This document shows, one piece after another, positions 1 to 10,244 of a stretch of DNA of 64,000 nucleotides. The position numbers and the translations under genes were made by a program. Origin of the DNA: Erinaceus europaeus (Eukaryota; Chordata; Mammalia; Eulipotyphla; Erinaceidae); assembly GCF_950295315.1 (NCBI RefSeq), contig NW_026647623.1, positions 62,001-126,000 of the forward strand, in the 5' to 3' direction. Position 1 is the first letter of the stretch; each line of letters begins with the position of its first letter. A model generated the notes under the pieces. The model was not told where the DNA came from. It saw only the letters and a list, made by a program, of their open reading frames with translations, and searched no databases.

Positions 1-1585
1 TAGTGGATGAACCCGGCCCCTTACACCTACCCTTTGGGTCCGGCAAAGGCAATTGCTCCTGTGGCCTTACAATCCCTGATCATGGTGTCCTTCTGTCCAC
101 ACATCACACTCAGAGAGATTTCCCGAAGTAGGCATGCATGAGTGTCCCATACAAAGTTGCTCTGCCTGCAGGAAGCACAAACTCCCCGGGCCCTTGCTAT
201 GGAGAGACAAAAGGAAGATGGATGCCTCCATTGGCTGAATTAGGAGCTTCCTGTGGAGATCTCAGCCCCTCCCCTCACCTGAGGGCCTGGCTGCTGCTAA
301 TAATTGCAATTGGAAACACTTGTTGCCACTTGGGTCCTGAGGACATACTCAGGAATCCCTCCAGGAGTTAGCAGGCTGGCAGACCTCCTGACCCCAGGAT
401 AGCTGTGCTCCTAGTTTGGAGGGCCTTCGGGCCAGAGTTGAGAATATTCCCAAGATAAAAGAGAGAACTTCAGGTATCAAAAGGATTTGAAACCCCAGGA
501 GGCACTTGGAAATGACATTTCACAGCCATCAAAACACTCTCTTTCTTAACCCTGGAAGCCTCCATTTTGCGTGGAAAATCTGGACACTGTTGTGGCCATC
601 AGTACCACATATCCTTTACATTCGGCCCAATATAGGGAAAGCACAATGTGTGTGCCAGGGTGGTAGAGTTTCACTTCTCTTGACCTGGGATCTCATGCAA
701 TAAGGACAATGATGCGGTGCCAGAAATTGAGGAGGGGTGAATTTCGGCTGAGTTTCAGCCACAGGGCCCTGGAGAATGGGAGTCAAGCACAGAGGGCCTG
801 GACAGCTGCAATTGGAGATGGACATATGCCTGTTACTGGCAGCAGGAACGCTGTCTCCTCAGTTCCCCTCTGTACTATGCCATATGCACATAACTAAGTA
901 ATCCAAAGGGCAAAGAAAGGAAAATTTCAACTCCATGAAGACCGAGTTCAAGATGCATGCACTGACTTCCAGGAAGGGTCCAGGGAAGAAGGCACACAGA
1001 GACAGTCTGCGAGACAGAATGACAGTGACTGAAAAGGACAGAAATTCTGGCCCTGTGTTGATCAGTGCCAGAGCACTGAAGACAAACCCTCCATGCCCAA
1101 GCATACTTGTTACAAATGGCATTGTTATTTTATGTTTGTGAGGAAAGGTTACACTTAGAACATCTAGGTCTTAGCCACTCTGAGAAGCAACACTTGGCCT
1201 GCAGCCCGCTCTCCAAAACTGCCTTGCCTCTCCAAATTGGAAGTAGTTTTAGTGATGCTCCCGCCAAATGCAGGGTGGCATATTTCATCTCCCTGGTCCA
1301 GCCTCAGCCTGTCCTATGTGCAGGGAACTGCACTATGTGTATTTCTTCTTAGATTTACAGTTTTGGTATAGGACTCGGTGGACAAAAAGAGCAAAAGTGA
1401 AGTAGATTATTTGGCAGCTGTAGTTTGTGCTGAGAGAGATTTGTAGAGTGACAAGAGGTAAACTAATGGCACTGTGAGATGTCTCTCATGACTGTGGCTC
1501 AGAAGGGCCAGGTGTATCCGTATTAATACCCTAATCCAGAGCTGTGCAGGTCTCTAGCTAAAATATATTTTCAGAACTATACATG

Positions 1586-1586
<1 letters not shown>

Positions 1587-1628
<42 letters not shown>

Positions 1629-1638
1629 GAGAGAGAGA
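1587..1638. repeat. (TA)n(GA)n composite microsatellite, unit 1
   Basis: An uninterrupted TA run of about 40 bp is followed by a short GA run. The flanks (ACATGTTA on the left, CACTGATGTAGTCATTTTCTAC on the right) are the same in other units. Confidence 0.95.
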
Positions 1639-2239
1639 CAGCAAGACACTGATGTAGTCATTTTCTACAGTAGATGCGAAATGACATTCAGACAATTGAT
1701 TGCTAAAACCTGGAGAGAAACTGTGCATCATGAAAAGAATTGTCGAAAGGACTAAAATCTCCAAATATTAGCTATATGCAGCTCTAACAGGACCGATCAA
1801 AAAAGGCTCGAGAAGGAACTCATCAAGGAGACTCTCCACATGGACAGGCACCACAAGTTTCGTAGACTCGCCACACACACAGGGCATCTACTAGTTCCCA
1901 GTGCAAGCCTCAGGGCAAAAACCTCTCCCTCTTCAGTGTCTTTACATCTGAATATAAGAAAAGTGACCAAGGGCCAAGGAGAGCCACAATGGTGTCAATA
2001 TTGAGATGTAAATCAGAATGTGCCAAGTGTTTTGTACAAAATCACCTGTACCACAGTGATTCTGTTGTTCTCTCTCTAGCTCCCACACACACACACAAAC
2101 ACACACTCTCACACTTACAGACACGTACACATCCACAGAGGCACAGGCATAAAGGGAGTTATACACATGCACACTGGACAGATTCTGCAAGGCAGGGCAC
2201 TGGGCTGAACCCTGCTTCGCACTTCCTGGAATCACGTGC

Positions 2240-2510
2240 AGCCTTTTAAGTCCATCTCTGAGCTCCCATTGTCGGGCTTACTTCAGAAGGCCCGCAGACA
2301 GGGCACGAGCCATGCTCTGATAGGCCAGTGGTCTAGGCCACGCCCAGAACACCTGCCAGCAATATCATTGGTCAGTGTAATAGGACACGCGCAGGAGTGT
2401 CAATGCCCATAGTCACTGATTGGCCAGCAACCTTGAGCACCGCCCACACGGCCCTGCATGAAGCTCATTGGGGAGCCTCAGGAAGGCCCGCCCACCAGGC
2501 ATTACTGCTG
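2240..2510. promoter_or_regulatory. CCAAT/GC-box cluster in satellite unit (promoter-like)
   Basis: Three ATTGG pentamers (reverse CCAAT) lie at 2367, 2419 and 2467, about 50 bp apart. They alternate with CACGCCC, CACGCGC, CCGCCCAC and CCCGCCC boxes. TTTTAA at about 2242-2247 would be TTAAAA on the minus strand. The arrangement recurs at about 13640-13920, 21290-21560 and 60500-60975, and in part at 49361-49462. It resembles a CCAAT-box promoter or LTR U3. Whether it drives transcription, and in which direction, is not shown by the sequence. Confidence 0.3.
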
Positions 2511-3124
2511 GAAAGAGATGAGAATTCAAAATCCTCCTACACTGTGTTCATTGATGACAGGTTCAAAGCTGGCTTGTAGAGATTGTAAGGCAGCAGCTCT
2601 CATGCCCACAGACCCCAGACAGCCACAGCCTTCACCATATGCCGTACTATCAGACCTGACAATAATGTGTGTGTGTGTGTCTGTGTGTGTGTGTATCTGT
2701 TTGTCTGTCTGTCTGTGTCTGTGTGTGCTCAGATCTCACATATAGTAGTCTCAGAGAATGCGTGGGAAGGTAGCCATCCTCACCTTCTACTTATGTACAG
2801 AGAACCTAGCTGGTCAGGGCAATCCAGCTACCCCAGATTCTGGCTAAGCAAGAATGCACATGCAAAGGGACTCTCATGTCTAAATCTCCTGAGTTCCCTA
2901 TTCAATCCCATGCCTCACTATCTATCATCCAAACACTGCCAATGGGGGAAGCTGGGGAACCCCTAAGAATTCAGGGGCATGAGCCTGTCCATCACATTTG
3001 GCTGCCTACTCAGCCTCCAGGCTCTCAGTCCACTGAGATAATCAGGATAGCAGATTATAAGTTCAGAAAGTACCCAGAAAGAGCTGTGTTTCAACATAGA
3101 TGGGAATTGTGTTTGACCAAACAA

Positions 3125-4715
3125 TAGTGGATGAACCCGGTCCCTTACACCTAACCTTTGGGTCCGGCTAAGGCAATTGATCCTGTTGCCTCACATCCCT
3201 GATCATGGTGTCATGGTGTCCACACATCACACTCATAGAGATTCCTAGAAGTAGGCATGCATGAGTGTCCCATACAAAGTCTCTCTGCTTGCAGGAAGCA
3301 CAAACTCCCCGGGCCATGCTATGGACAGACAAAAGAAAGATGGATGCCTCCATTGGCTGAATTCGGAGCTTCCAGTGGAGATCACAGCCCCGCACCTCAA
3401 CTGAGGGCCTGGCTGCTGCTAATAAAGGCAATTGGAAACACCTATTACCACTTGGGCCCTGTGCACATACTCAGGAATCCATCCAGGAGCTAGCCGACCT
3501 CAGGCTGGCAGACCTCCTGACCCAGCATAGCTGTGCTCCTAGTTGGGCGGCCATTTTTGCCAGAGGTGAGAATATTCACTAGATACAAGAAAGAACTTCA
3601 GGTTTCAAAAGGATTTGAAAACCCCATGAGGCACTTGAAAAAGACATTTCACAGCCATCAAAACACCCTCTTTCTGAACGCTGGAAGTTTCCATTTAGCT
3701 CGGAAATCTGGACAATGGTGTGGCCATCAGTACCACAGATACTTTACATTCGGCCCAATAGAGGGAAAGCACAATGTGTGTGCCAGGGTGGTAGAGTTTC
3801 ACTTCTCTTCATCAGGGCTCTCATGGAATAAGAACAAGTATGCAGTGCAGGAAATTGAGGAGGGATGCATTTAGGCTGAGTTTCAGCCACAGTGCCCTGG
3901 AGAATAGGAGTCAAGCACAGAGGGCCTGGACAGCTGCAACTGCAGATGGACATATGCCTGTTACCTGCAGCAGGAAAGCTGTCTCCTCAGTTCCCCTCTG
4001 TACCATGCCATATTCACGAGACTAAGTAATCCAAAGGGCAAAAAAAGGAAAATTTCAACACCAGGAAGACCGAGATCACGATGCCTCTACTGAATTCCAG
4101 GAAGGGTCCAGAGAAGAAGGCACACAGAGACAGACAGAGAGACAGAATGACAGTGACTGAAAATGACAGAAATTCTGACCCTGTGTTGATCAGTGCCAGA
4201 GCACTGAAGACAAACCCTCCATGCCCATGCATACTTCTTACAAGTGGCATTGTTATTTTATGATTGTGAGGAAAGGTTACACTTAGAACATCTAGGTCTT
4301 AGCCCACTCTGAGTAGCAACACTTGGCCTGCAGTCCACTCTCCAAAACTGCCCTTGCCTCTCCAAATTAGAAGTAGTTTTAGTAATGCTCCAGCCAAATG
4401 CAGGCTGGCTTATTTCATCTCCCTGGTCCAGACTCAGACTGTCCTGTGTGCAGGGAACTGCACTATGTCTATTTCTTCTTTGATTTACAGTTTTGGTATA
4501 GGAATCGGTGGACAAAAAGAGCAAGATGGAAGTAGATGATTTGGCAGCTGTAGTTTGTGCTGAGAGAGATTTGTAGAGTGAAAAGAGGTATATGAATGGC
4601 TCTGTGAGATGTCTCTCATGACTGTGGCTCAGAAGGGCCAGGTGTATCCGAATTACTACCGTAATCCAGAACTGTGCAGGTCTCTAGCTAAAAATATTTT
4701 CAGATCTCTACATGT

Positions 4716-4809
<94 letters not shown>

Positions 4810-5481
4810 CACTGATGTAGTCATTTTCTACAATTGATTCGATATGACATTCAGACAATTGATTGCGAAAACTTGGAGAGAAACTGTGCATCAGGAAAAG
4901 AATTGTCCAAAGTAATAAAATCTCAAAATCATTATCTATATGCAGTTCCAACGGGACATAGCAAAAAGGCTTGAGAAGGAACTCATCAAGGAGACTCTCC
5001 ACATGGACAGGCAAAACAAGTTTCCTAGTCTGGCAACAGACACAGTAGTGTGTGTGTGGGTGTGTCTGTCTGTCTGTCTGTGACTGTGTGTGCTCAGAGC
5101 TCACCTATAATTGTCTCAGAGCATGGGTGGGAAGGTAGCCAGCCTCACCTGCAACTTATGTACAGAAAACCTAGATGGTCAGGGCAAGCCAGCTATCCCA
5201 GTTTCTAGCTAAGCAAGAATGCACATGCAAAGGGACTCTCATGGCTACCTCTCCTGAGTTCACGATTCAATCTCTTGCCTCACTATCATCCAAACACTGC
5301 CAATGGGGTTATCTGGGGCACCCCTCAGAATTCAGGGGCATAAGCCTGTGCAATCACGTTTGGCTGCCTACTCAGCCTTCAGACTCTCAGTCCACTGTTC
5401 AAGTCAACAGATTGCAAGCACAGAAAGAACCCAGAAATAGCTGTGTTTCAACATAGATGGGAACTGTGTTCGACCAAACAA
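3125..5481 (+). repeat. Satellite unit 2, CA/CCAAT segment deleted
   Basis: This 2357-bp copy runs normally to GGCAACAGACACAGTA (about 5048), then jumps directly into the TG/TCTG tract (5048-5091). It therefore lacks the CA tract and the CCAAT/GC-box segment. It shares private variants with the unit at 43656, such as an extra GACCTCAGGCTGGCAGACC wording near 3500/44030 and GAAAAGAGGTATATGAATGG near 4580/45113, so the two are probably paralogues. Confidence 0.88.
4719..4809. repeat. (TA)n(GA)n composite microsatellite, unit 2
   Basis: About 70 bp of TA with one ACAT interruption runs into about 21 bp of GA. Confidence 0.95.
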
Positions 5482-6640
5482 TAGTGGATGAACCCGGTCC
5501 ATTATACCTACCCTTTGGGTCTGGCTATGGCAATTGCTTCTGTGGCCTCACATCCCAGATCATGGAGTCCTGGTGTCCACACAACACACTCATAGAGATT
5601 CCCAGAAGTAGGCATGCATGAGTGTCCCATACAAAGTCTCTCTGCTTGCAGGAAGCACAAATTCCCCGGGCCCTTGCTATGGACAGAAAAAAGAAAGATG
5701 GATGCCTTCATTGGCTGTATTTGGAGCTTCCAGTGGAGATCACAGCCGCGCACCTCACCTGAGGGCCTGGCTGCTGCTAATAAAGGCAATTGGAAACACC
5801 TGATACCACTTGGGCCCTGAGGACATACTCAGGAATCCATCCAGGAGGTAGCAGGCTGGCAGACCTCCTGACCCCGGGATAGCTGTGCTTCAAGTTGGGC
5901 GGCCCTTCTGGCCAGAGGTGAGAATATTCTGTAGATAAAAGAAAGAACTTCAGGTTTCAAAAGGATTTGAAAACCCCATGAGACACTTGGAAATGTCATT
6001 TCACAGCCATCAAAACACCCTCTTTCAGAAACCTGGAAGCTTCCGATTTGCGGGGAAAATCTCAGAATTCAAAATCCTCCTAAACTGTGTGCATTTATGA
6101 CTTGTTCAAACCTGGCTTGTAGAGATTGTAAGACAGCAGCTCTCATGCACACAGACCCCAGACAGCCCCAGCCTTCACCATATGCTGTATTACCAGACCA
6201 GACAGTAAAGTGTGTGTGTGTGTGTCTGTCTGTCTGTCTGTGTCTGTGTGTGGTCAGAGCTCACCTATAGTATTCTCAGAGCATGGTTGGAAGGTAGCCA
6301 GCCTCACCTGCAACTTATGTACAGAGAACCTAGCTGGTCAGGGCAAGCCAGCTAGCCCAGATTCTGGCTAAGCAAGAATGCACATGCAAAGGGACTCTCA
6401 TGACTCCCTCTCCTGAATTCCCGATTCAGTCTCATGCCTCACTATCATCCAAACACTGCCAAAGGGGTAAGCTGGGGCACCCCTCAGAATTTAAGGGCAG
6501 GAGCCTGTCCAGTCACGTTTGGCTGCCTACTCAGCCTCCAGACTCTCAGTCCACTGCTCAGGGCAGCAGATTACAAGCCAAGAATGAACCCAGAAAGAGC
6601 TGTGTTTCAACATAGATGGGAACTGTGTTTGACCAAACAA
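5482..6640 (+). repeat. Satellite unit 3, short form (~1.16 kb)
   Basis: This copy runs from the unit start to GCGGGGAAAATCT (about 6062) and then continues at CAGAATTCAAAATCC, skipping about 1.9 kb of the reference unit. The same junction is found in the units at 50041, 55980 and 57134. The TG/TCTG tract is at about 6211-6251. Confidence 0.9.
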
Positions 6641-7223
6641 TAGTGGGTGAACCCGTCCCCTTACACCTACCCTTTGGGTTAGGCTAAGGCAATTACTCCT
6701 ATGGCCTCACAATCTCCGATCATTGTGTCCTGGTTTCCACACATCACACTCAGAGAGATTGCTATTTTATTTTTGTGACGAAAGGTTACATTTAGAACAT
6801 CTAGATCTTAGCCCACTCTGAGAAGCAACAGTTGGCCTGCAGTCCACTCTCCAAAACTGTCCTTGTCTCTCCTAATTGGAAGTAGTTTTAGTGATGCTCC
6901 AGACAAACGCAGGCTGGCCTATTTCATCTCCCTGGTACAGCCTCAGCCTGTCCTGTGTGCAAGGAACTGCACTATGTCTATTTCTTCTTTGATTTATAGT
7001 TTTGGTATAGGACTCGGTGGAAAAAAGAGCAAGAGGGAAGTAGATGATTTGGCAGCCGCAGTTTGTGCTGAGAGAGATTTGTAGAGTGACAAGAGGTAAA
7101 AGAATGGCTCTGTGAGATGTCTCTCATGACTGTGGCTCAGAAATGCCAGGTGTATCCGAATTACTACCCGAATCCAGAGCTGTGCAGGTCTCTAGCTAAA
7201 ATATATTTTCAGACTTCTATATG

Positions 7224-7318
<95 letters not shown>

Positions 7319-7451
7319 ACAAGACACTGATCTAGTCATTTTCTACAATCGATGCAATATGACATTCAGACAATTGATTGCTAAAACCTGGAGAGTAGCT
7401 GTGCATCAGGAAAAGAATTGTCCAAAGGAGTAAAATCTCATCCAGGAGACC
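6641..7451 (+). repeat. Satellite unit 4, left part, interrupted by ERV-A
   Basis: The unit start is present, but at about 6760 it jumps from CACTCAGAGAGATT to GCTATTTTATTTTTGTGACG, losing about 1 kb. It then continues through the exon-like block and the TA/GA tract to CATCCAGGAGACC, where the ERV-A LTR begins. Early variants (CCCGTCCCC, CACAATCTCCGATCATTGTG) match the unit at 58310, suggesting common ancestry. Confidence 0.88.
7227..7319. repeat. (TA)n(GA)n composite microsatellite, unit 4
   Basis: About 46 bp of TA is followed by about 47 bp of nearly pure GA, the longest GA run in the window. Confidence 0.95.
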
Positions 7452-7922
7452 TGTTGGGTAGTTGCCACCTCCACCTGGCTTCTGCTTAACCATATGCCTA
7501 TATAGGGACTTTACTGATCCAAAGCTTTGGTCTATTTACATAAATCACTTTTACATAAAGCACTCCAGGGCATTGGTGGTTCTATGATAGGATTCTCTCC
7601 TGCTCCACCCCCTCCTTGTCACACACTGATCCCTTCTTTGTCACACCCTGATTTTCACCAGTCACTTTTCTCTCCACCCTCTCTATATCAAATCCTGTTT
7701 CCACCCTACTTGGAGAGTATAAAAACAGCTGCTCTTCTGATTAAAGACACTTGGAAATTGCTTTCCAGCTCCGAGAGTTCCAGAGTGTATCTCCTGCGGA
7801 AGTTGGTGCAGCACGAGTTCCTGATCCCTCTCCCACACAGCAGCCTAGATCAGCTCCAGTTGAGTTCCCTCCAACGCAGAGAGCACTAGCTCGGGAAGAA
7901 GTACCCTCAGGCTATCCCGGCA
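7452..7922 (+). mobile_element. ERV-A 5' LTR (471 bp)
   Basis: It begins TGTTGGGTAGTTGCC and ends CTATCCCGGCA, two bases before the primer-binding site, so it has the standard TG...CA ends. Inside are a TATA box (7718-7725), a polyadenylation-type ATTAAA (7740-7745), and an imperfect direct repeat containing CTTTGTCACAC/CCTTGTCACAC near 7615-7645. The ERV-C LTR at 55443-55912 is almost the same sequence. Confidence 0.9.
7718..7725 (+). promoter_or_regulatory. TATA box of ERV-A LTR
   Basis: TATAAAAA lies in the LTR about 205 bp before its 3' end, the expected place for the U3 core promoter. ATTAAA follows at 7740-7745 and could serve as the polyadenylation signal in a 3' copy. Confidence 0.7.
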
Positions 7923-7924
7923 TC

Positions 7925-7944
7925 TGGCGCCCGGAACAGGGACC
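7925..7944 (+). other. Primer-binding site, tRNA-Lys type
   Basis: TGGCGCCCGGAACAGGGACC starts two bases after the LTR. It matches the PBS complementary to the 3' end of tRNA-Lys3 (known from lentiviruses and some betaretroviruses) except for one extra G. The identical sequence is seen in reverse in ERV-C. Lysine primer use is typical of class II (ERVK) elements. Confidence 0.8.
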
Positions 7945-8066
7945 CGTAAGCAGCAGATTTTTAAGAAGACATCTTAGATAAGTACACACCTTTTGGGTAT
8001 CTGCAATATTGTGTTAAGGCACTGTGATTTTTTTATTTCTTATTGTTTTCCTGAGATCTCTCCACC

Positions 8067-9615
8067 ATGGAAAATCTTTTCCAAATCCTGCATTCTTTTT
8101 CCAGCATACAATTTTTATATCTCTGGGATATTTTTCTTCGGGCTTCACCTTATATCCTGTTGATCATCATAGCAGCTTTTAAGGGATATATAGGTCAACC
8201 TCTCAAAAGGCTTAAGGACCTAGAGGTTGAGGTCCAAGAGATAAAGGAAGTAATCATAGAACTTAACCAGCACCTTAAAAACAAGAAGAAGCAAAGGCCT
8301 GTTGTGATCTTGACCCACCCTAATTCCTCTGCATCTTGCCCTGAGGCCCCTATTTTGGCATCTTGCCCTGAGGCCGCTATTTTGGCAGACACGTGTCCGA
8401 ATTCTCCTTTGAACTCCACAGCCACTTCTTCGGCCACCCCCATTTTGGCAGAAACGTGTCCAGAACCTCCTGCTGCCTCCACAGCTGCTTCTTCACCCAC
8501 CCCTGTTTTGATAGACACATGTCCGAATTCTCCTGTAGCCTCCAAAACCACTTCTTCGGCCACTTGTCCAGAAGCTTCCACTTCGATGACTCCTCCTACC
8601 GCTACACACTTATCAGAGCAAGTCCACACATTTCCGGTCAATGTTGCCCCCAATAGACAAAAACCTCAGGCCTGGTATCCATATTCCGCCACAGACCTGA
8701 AGGAACTACGCCAGGCTATCAAAGATGACGGTATCCATGCCCCATGGACCAGGTCCATTTTACAAGGCCTGCTTCAGAACCTTAATACCCCTCAAGATTG
8801 GAGAGATGTGACTCGTGCTAAGCTCCCAGGCCCCCTCTTCCTGCAATGGGAGGCATTCTTTCGTGACGAATGTTTACAACAATCGTGGAAAAATATTCAA
8901 AATCAGCCAGAGGGTAATTTTGATGCATTGTTTGGAACAGGCCAATTAGAAACAGGGATTCAACAGGCGGAAGCCAAGTTTCCAGCGGGGTATTTTGATC
9001 AAGTACACCTGTGTGCATTAAAAAGCATGGGAGCGATTAACACCACCCATGGGAGCAGCCTCAGCCCCCATTCTCTCCCTGCAACAAGAACCTGATGAAT
9101 CCCTCGCTAAATTCATTGCCAGGTTCCAGTCGAGTTTGGAAAGGAAGATTTATAATCCTGACGCTCCTTTTCTCCTTCTGCAATCCATAGTCTGGGATGG
9201 AATGCTTCCGCATTTTTGACAGGCCTGTATCACTCTTAAAAGCGAACACCCAGATACTTGGATTCTAGCTACACAGGATCTCAGATCAAGCTCTTTTCAA
9301 GGACCTATGTTACAGGCCTATGCAGCTACCTTACATAAGCAAAAAGGAGCTTGCTTTCAGTGCGGTCGCCAAGGGCATTGGCGTAACCAATGTCCAGAAA
9401 ATAGACCGCGACCCCGCCTCCAGTCAGGGCGACCCCACCTCCAGTCAGGGCGACCCCACCTCCAATCAGGGTAACCCCGCCTCCAGACAGGGAATCAGAG
9501 ACCACTAATGCCTTGTCCCAGATGCCAGAAAGGATTTCACTGGAGGAGAGATTGTTGGTCAAGGTTCCATAGGAACGGCACACCTCTGCCAAATGTAAAC
9601 AGGGATTTAAACTAG
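8067..9615 (+). pseudogene. gag: ERV-A gag (matrix-like N-terminus, capsid, nucleocapsid), broken
   Basis: Gag polyprotein, the structural precursor of the retroviral core. The start at 8067 has an excellent context (CCACCATGG) and follows the leader. Residues 14-42 form a hydrophobic segment and residues 46-70 a leucine/isoleucine heptad coiled coil; there is no Met-Gly myristoylation start. Residues 85-175 are Pro/Thr/Ser/Ala-rich repeats with recurring TCPNSP/CPEA motifs. Capsid starts near residue 189 (FPVN). Two CCHC zinc knuckles lie at 9352-9393 and 9514-9555, separated by four 21-bp tandem repeats. Breaks: an extra A in the run at 9020-9024 shifts the frame, TGA lies at 9217-9219, and TAA at 9472-9474. 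The natural end is TAG at 9613-9615, immediately after a frameshift heptamer. ERV-C gag is the closest relative, and the two share the TGA. Confidence 0.88.
9409..9492 (+). repeat. 4 x 21-bp tandem repeat inside nucleocapsid region
   Basis: Four units of CGACCCCRCCTCCARTCAGGG type encode a seven-residue repeat (R/Q-P-x-L-Q-S/T-G) between the two zinc knuckles. The fourth unit starts TAA, a stop in the gag frame; ERV-C has CAA there. ERV-C (about 53881-53965) has the same array and ERV-B (about 35005-35073) a diverged one. Confidence 0.9.
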
Positions 9616-9651
9616 GTATGGGGCTTCCCTTAGCCCCGCCCCCAAGAGGGA
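9606..9651 (+). promoter_or_regulatory. gag-pro -1 ribosomal frameshift signal
   Basis: The slippery heptamer TTTAAAC (9606-9612) is in the gag zero frame as T TTA AAC and is followed at once by the gag stop TAG. After a 7-nt spacer comes a GC-rich stem, GGGGCT (9620-9625) with AGCCCC (9632-9637). Its loop TCCCT (9626-9630) can pair with AGGGA (9647-9651) to make an H-type pseudoknot. Pro is open in exactly the -1 frame. Heptamer, spacer and both stems are identical in ERV-C (53716-53761, reverse). Slippery site plus pseudoknot is the established mechanism for gag-pro in betaretroviruses; function here is inferred. Confidence 0.85.
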
Positions 9652-10244
9652 AGGAAGCAGGTCGCCTGCTTGGTTCTGTGCCCCTCTTCCACAAACAGAA
9701 GCCCAGCTTGGGACCCAATCCATCGCTACACCAACCACGCCAAGTAACAATAACAGAGGGTGAGCAGAAGGAGGAACCCGTGGTATGTGGGAACTTCCAG
9801 CATAGAAATAACCGGCTGGAGCAAGAGAACAGCTCGAATTCAGAGCCTGAGATTTTATGGACCACCCCTGTTTTAGAAAGGGGTAACCAAACTATGACAG
9901 TAAAGATTGGTAATATTCCTTTTAAGTGTTTGATTGACATGGGAGCAGATAAGACAATATTAAGACAAGCAGAGGTTCCCCAGAGTTGGGAACTCCTCCC
10001 AGGACCACGCTTACATGGTGTTGGAGGATTGACTCAGGCATTCCGCACACGAGATTCCCTTGTGTGGGAAGATCCAGAAGGGACTACCGGACGCTTTCAG
10101 CCTTTAATAGCTGATATAAGCACCAATTTATTGGGAAGAGACTTGCTGGAATCTTTAGATGTAGTGATATCCTCAGACACCTCTGCAGGACACCACACTC
10201 ACTCCTGTGAGACTGCTAGACCCAACCAGCACCCCCAATACTAA
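9606..10244 (+). pseudogene. pro: ERV-A protease (pro), active-site mutant
   Basis: Retroviral aspartic protease reached from gag by -1 frameshift. The frame is open from the slippery site to TAA at 10242-10244. A spacer of about 80 residues precedes the protease core, which starts near PEILWTTPVL. The active-site triad reads Asp-Met-Gly (ATG at 9939-9941) where ERV-C has the normal Asp-Thr-Gly, so this copy is probably inactive. A flap-like GVGG stretch and the C-terminal NLLGRDLL motif are present. No dUTPase domain is visible in the frame, unlike MMTV-type pro. Confidence 0.85.

Larger units (their letters stand above)
1..3124 (+). repeat. Satellite unit 1, full-length reference
   Basis: This is the best reference copy (3124 bp), with every landmark present. 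The TA/GA composite is at 1587-1638, the CA tract at about 2083-2112, the CCAAT/GC-box segment at 2240-2510 and the TG/TCTG tract at about 2666-2727. Open frames of 60-113 codons occur on both strands, as in the other copies, but none resembles a known protein. Confidence 0.9.

Noticed and set aside
4719..4788. TATA tracts as promoters
   Set aside because: They are variable-length dinucleotide microsatellites without other promoter elements beside them.
138..7084. Many 60-130 codon open frames on both strands of the satellite
   Set aside because: They overlap one another on both strands, shift between copies through single-base indels, and show no known domain. I treat them as by-products of a repeated sequence, not genes.
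7446..7451. GAGACC as target duplication of ERV-A
   Set aside because: The right end of ERV-A is lost, so no second copy can be compared.
8195..8653. 152-codon minus-strand frame across ERV-A gag
   Set aside because: Antisense to the repeat part of gag, whose plus-strand frame has homology in ERV-B and ERV-C.
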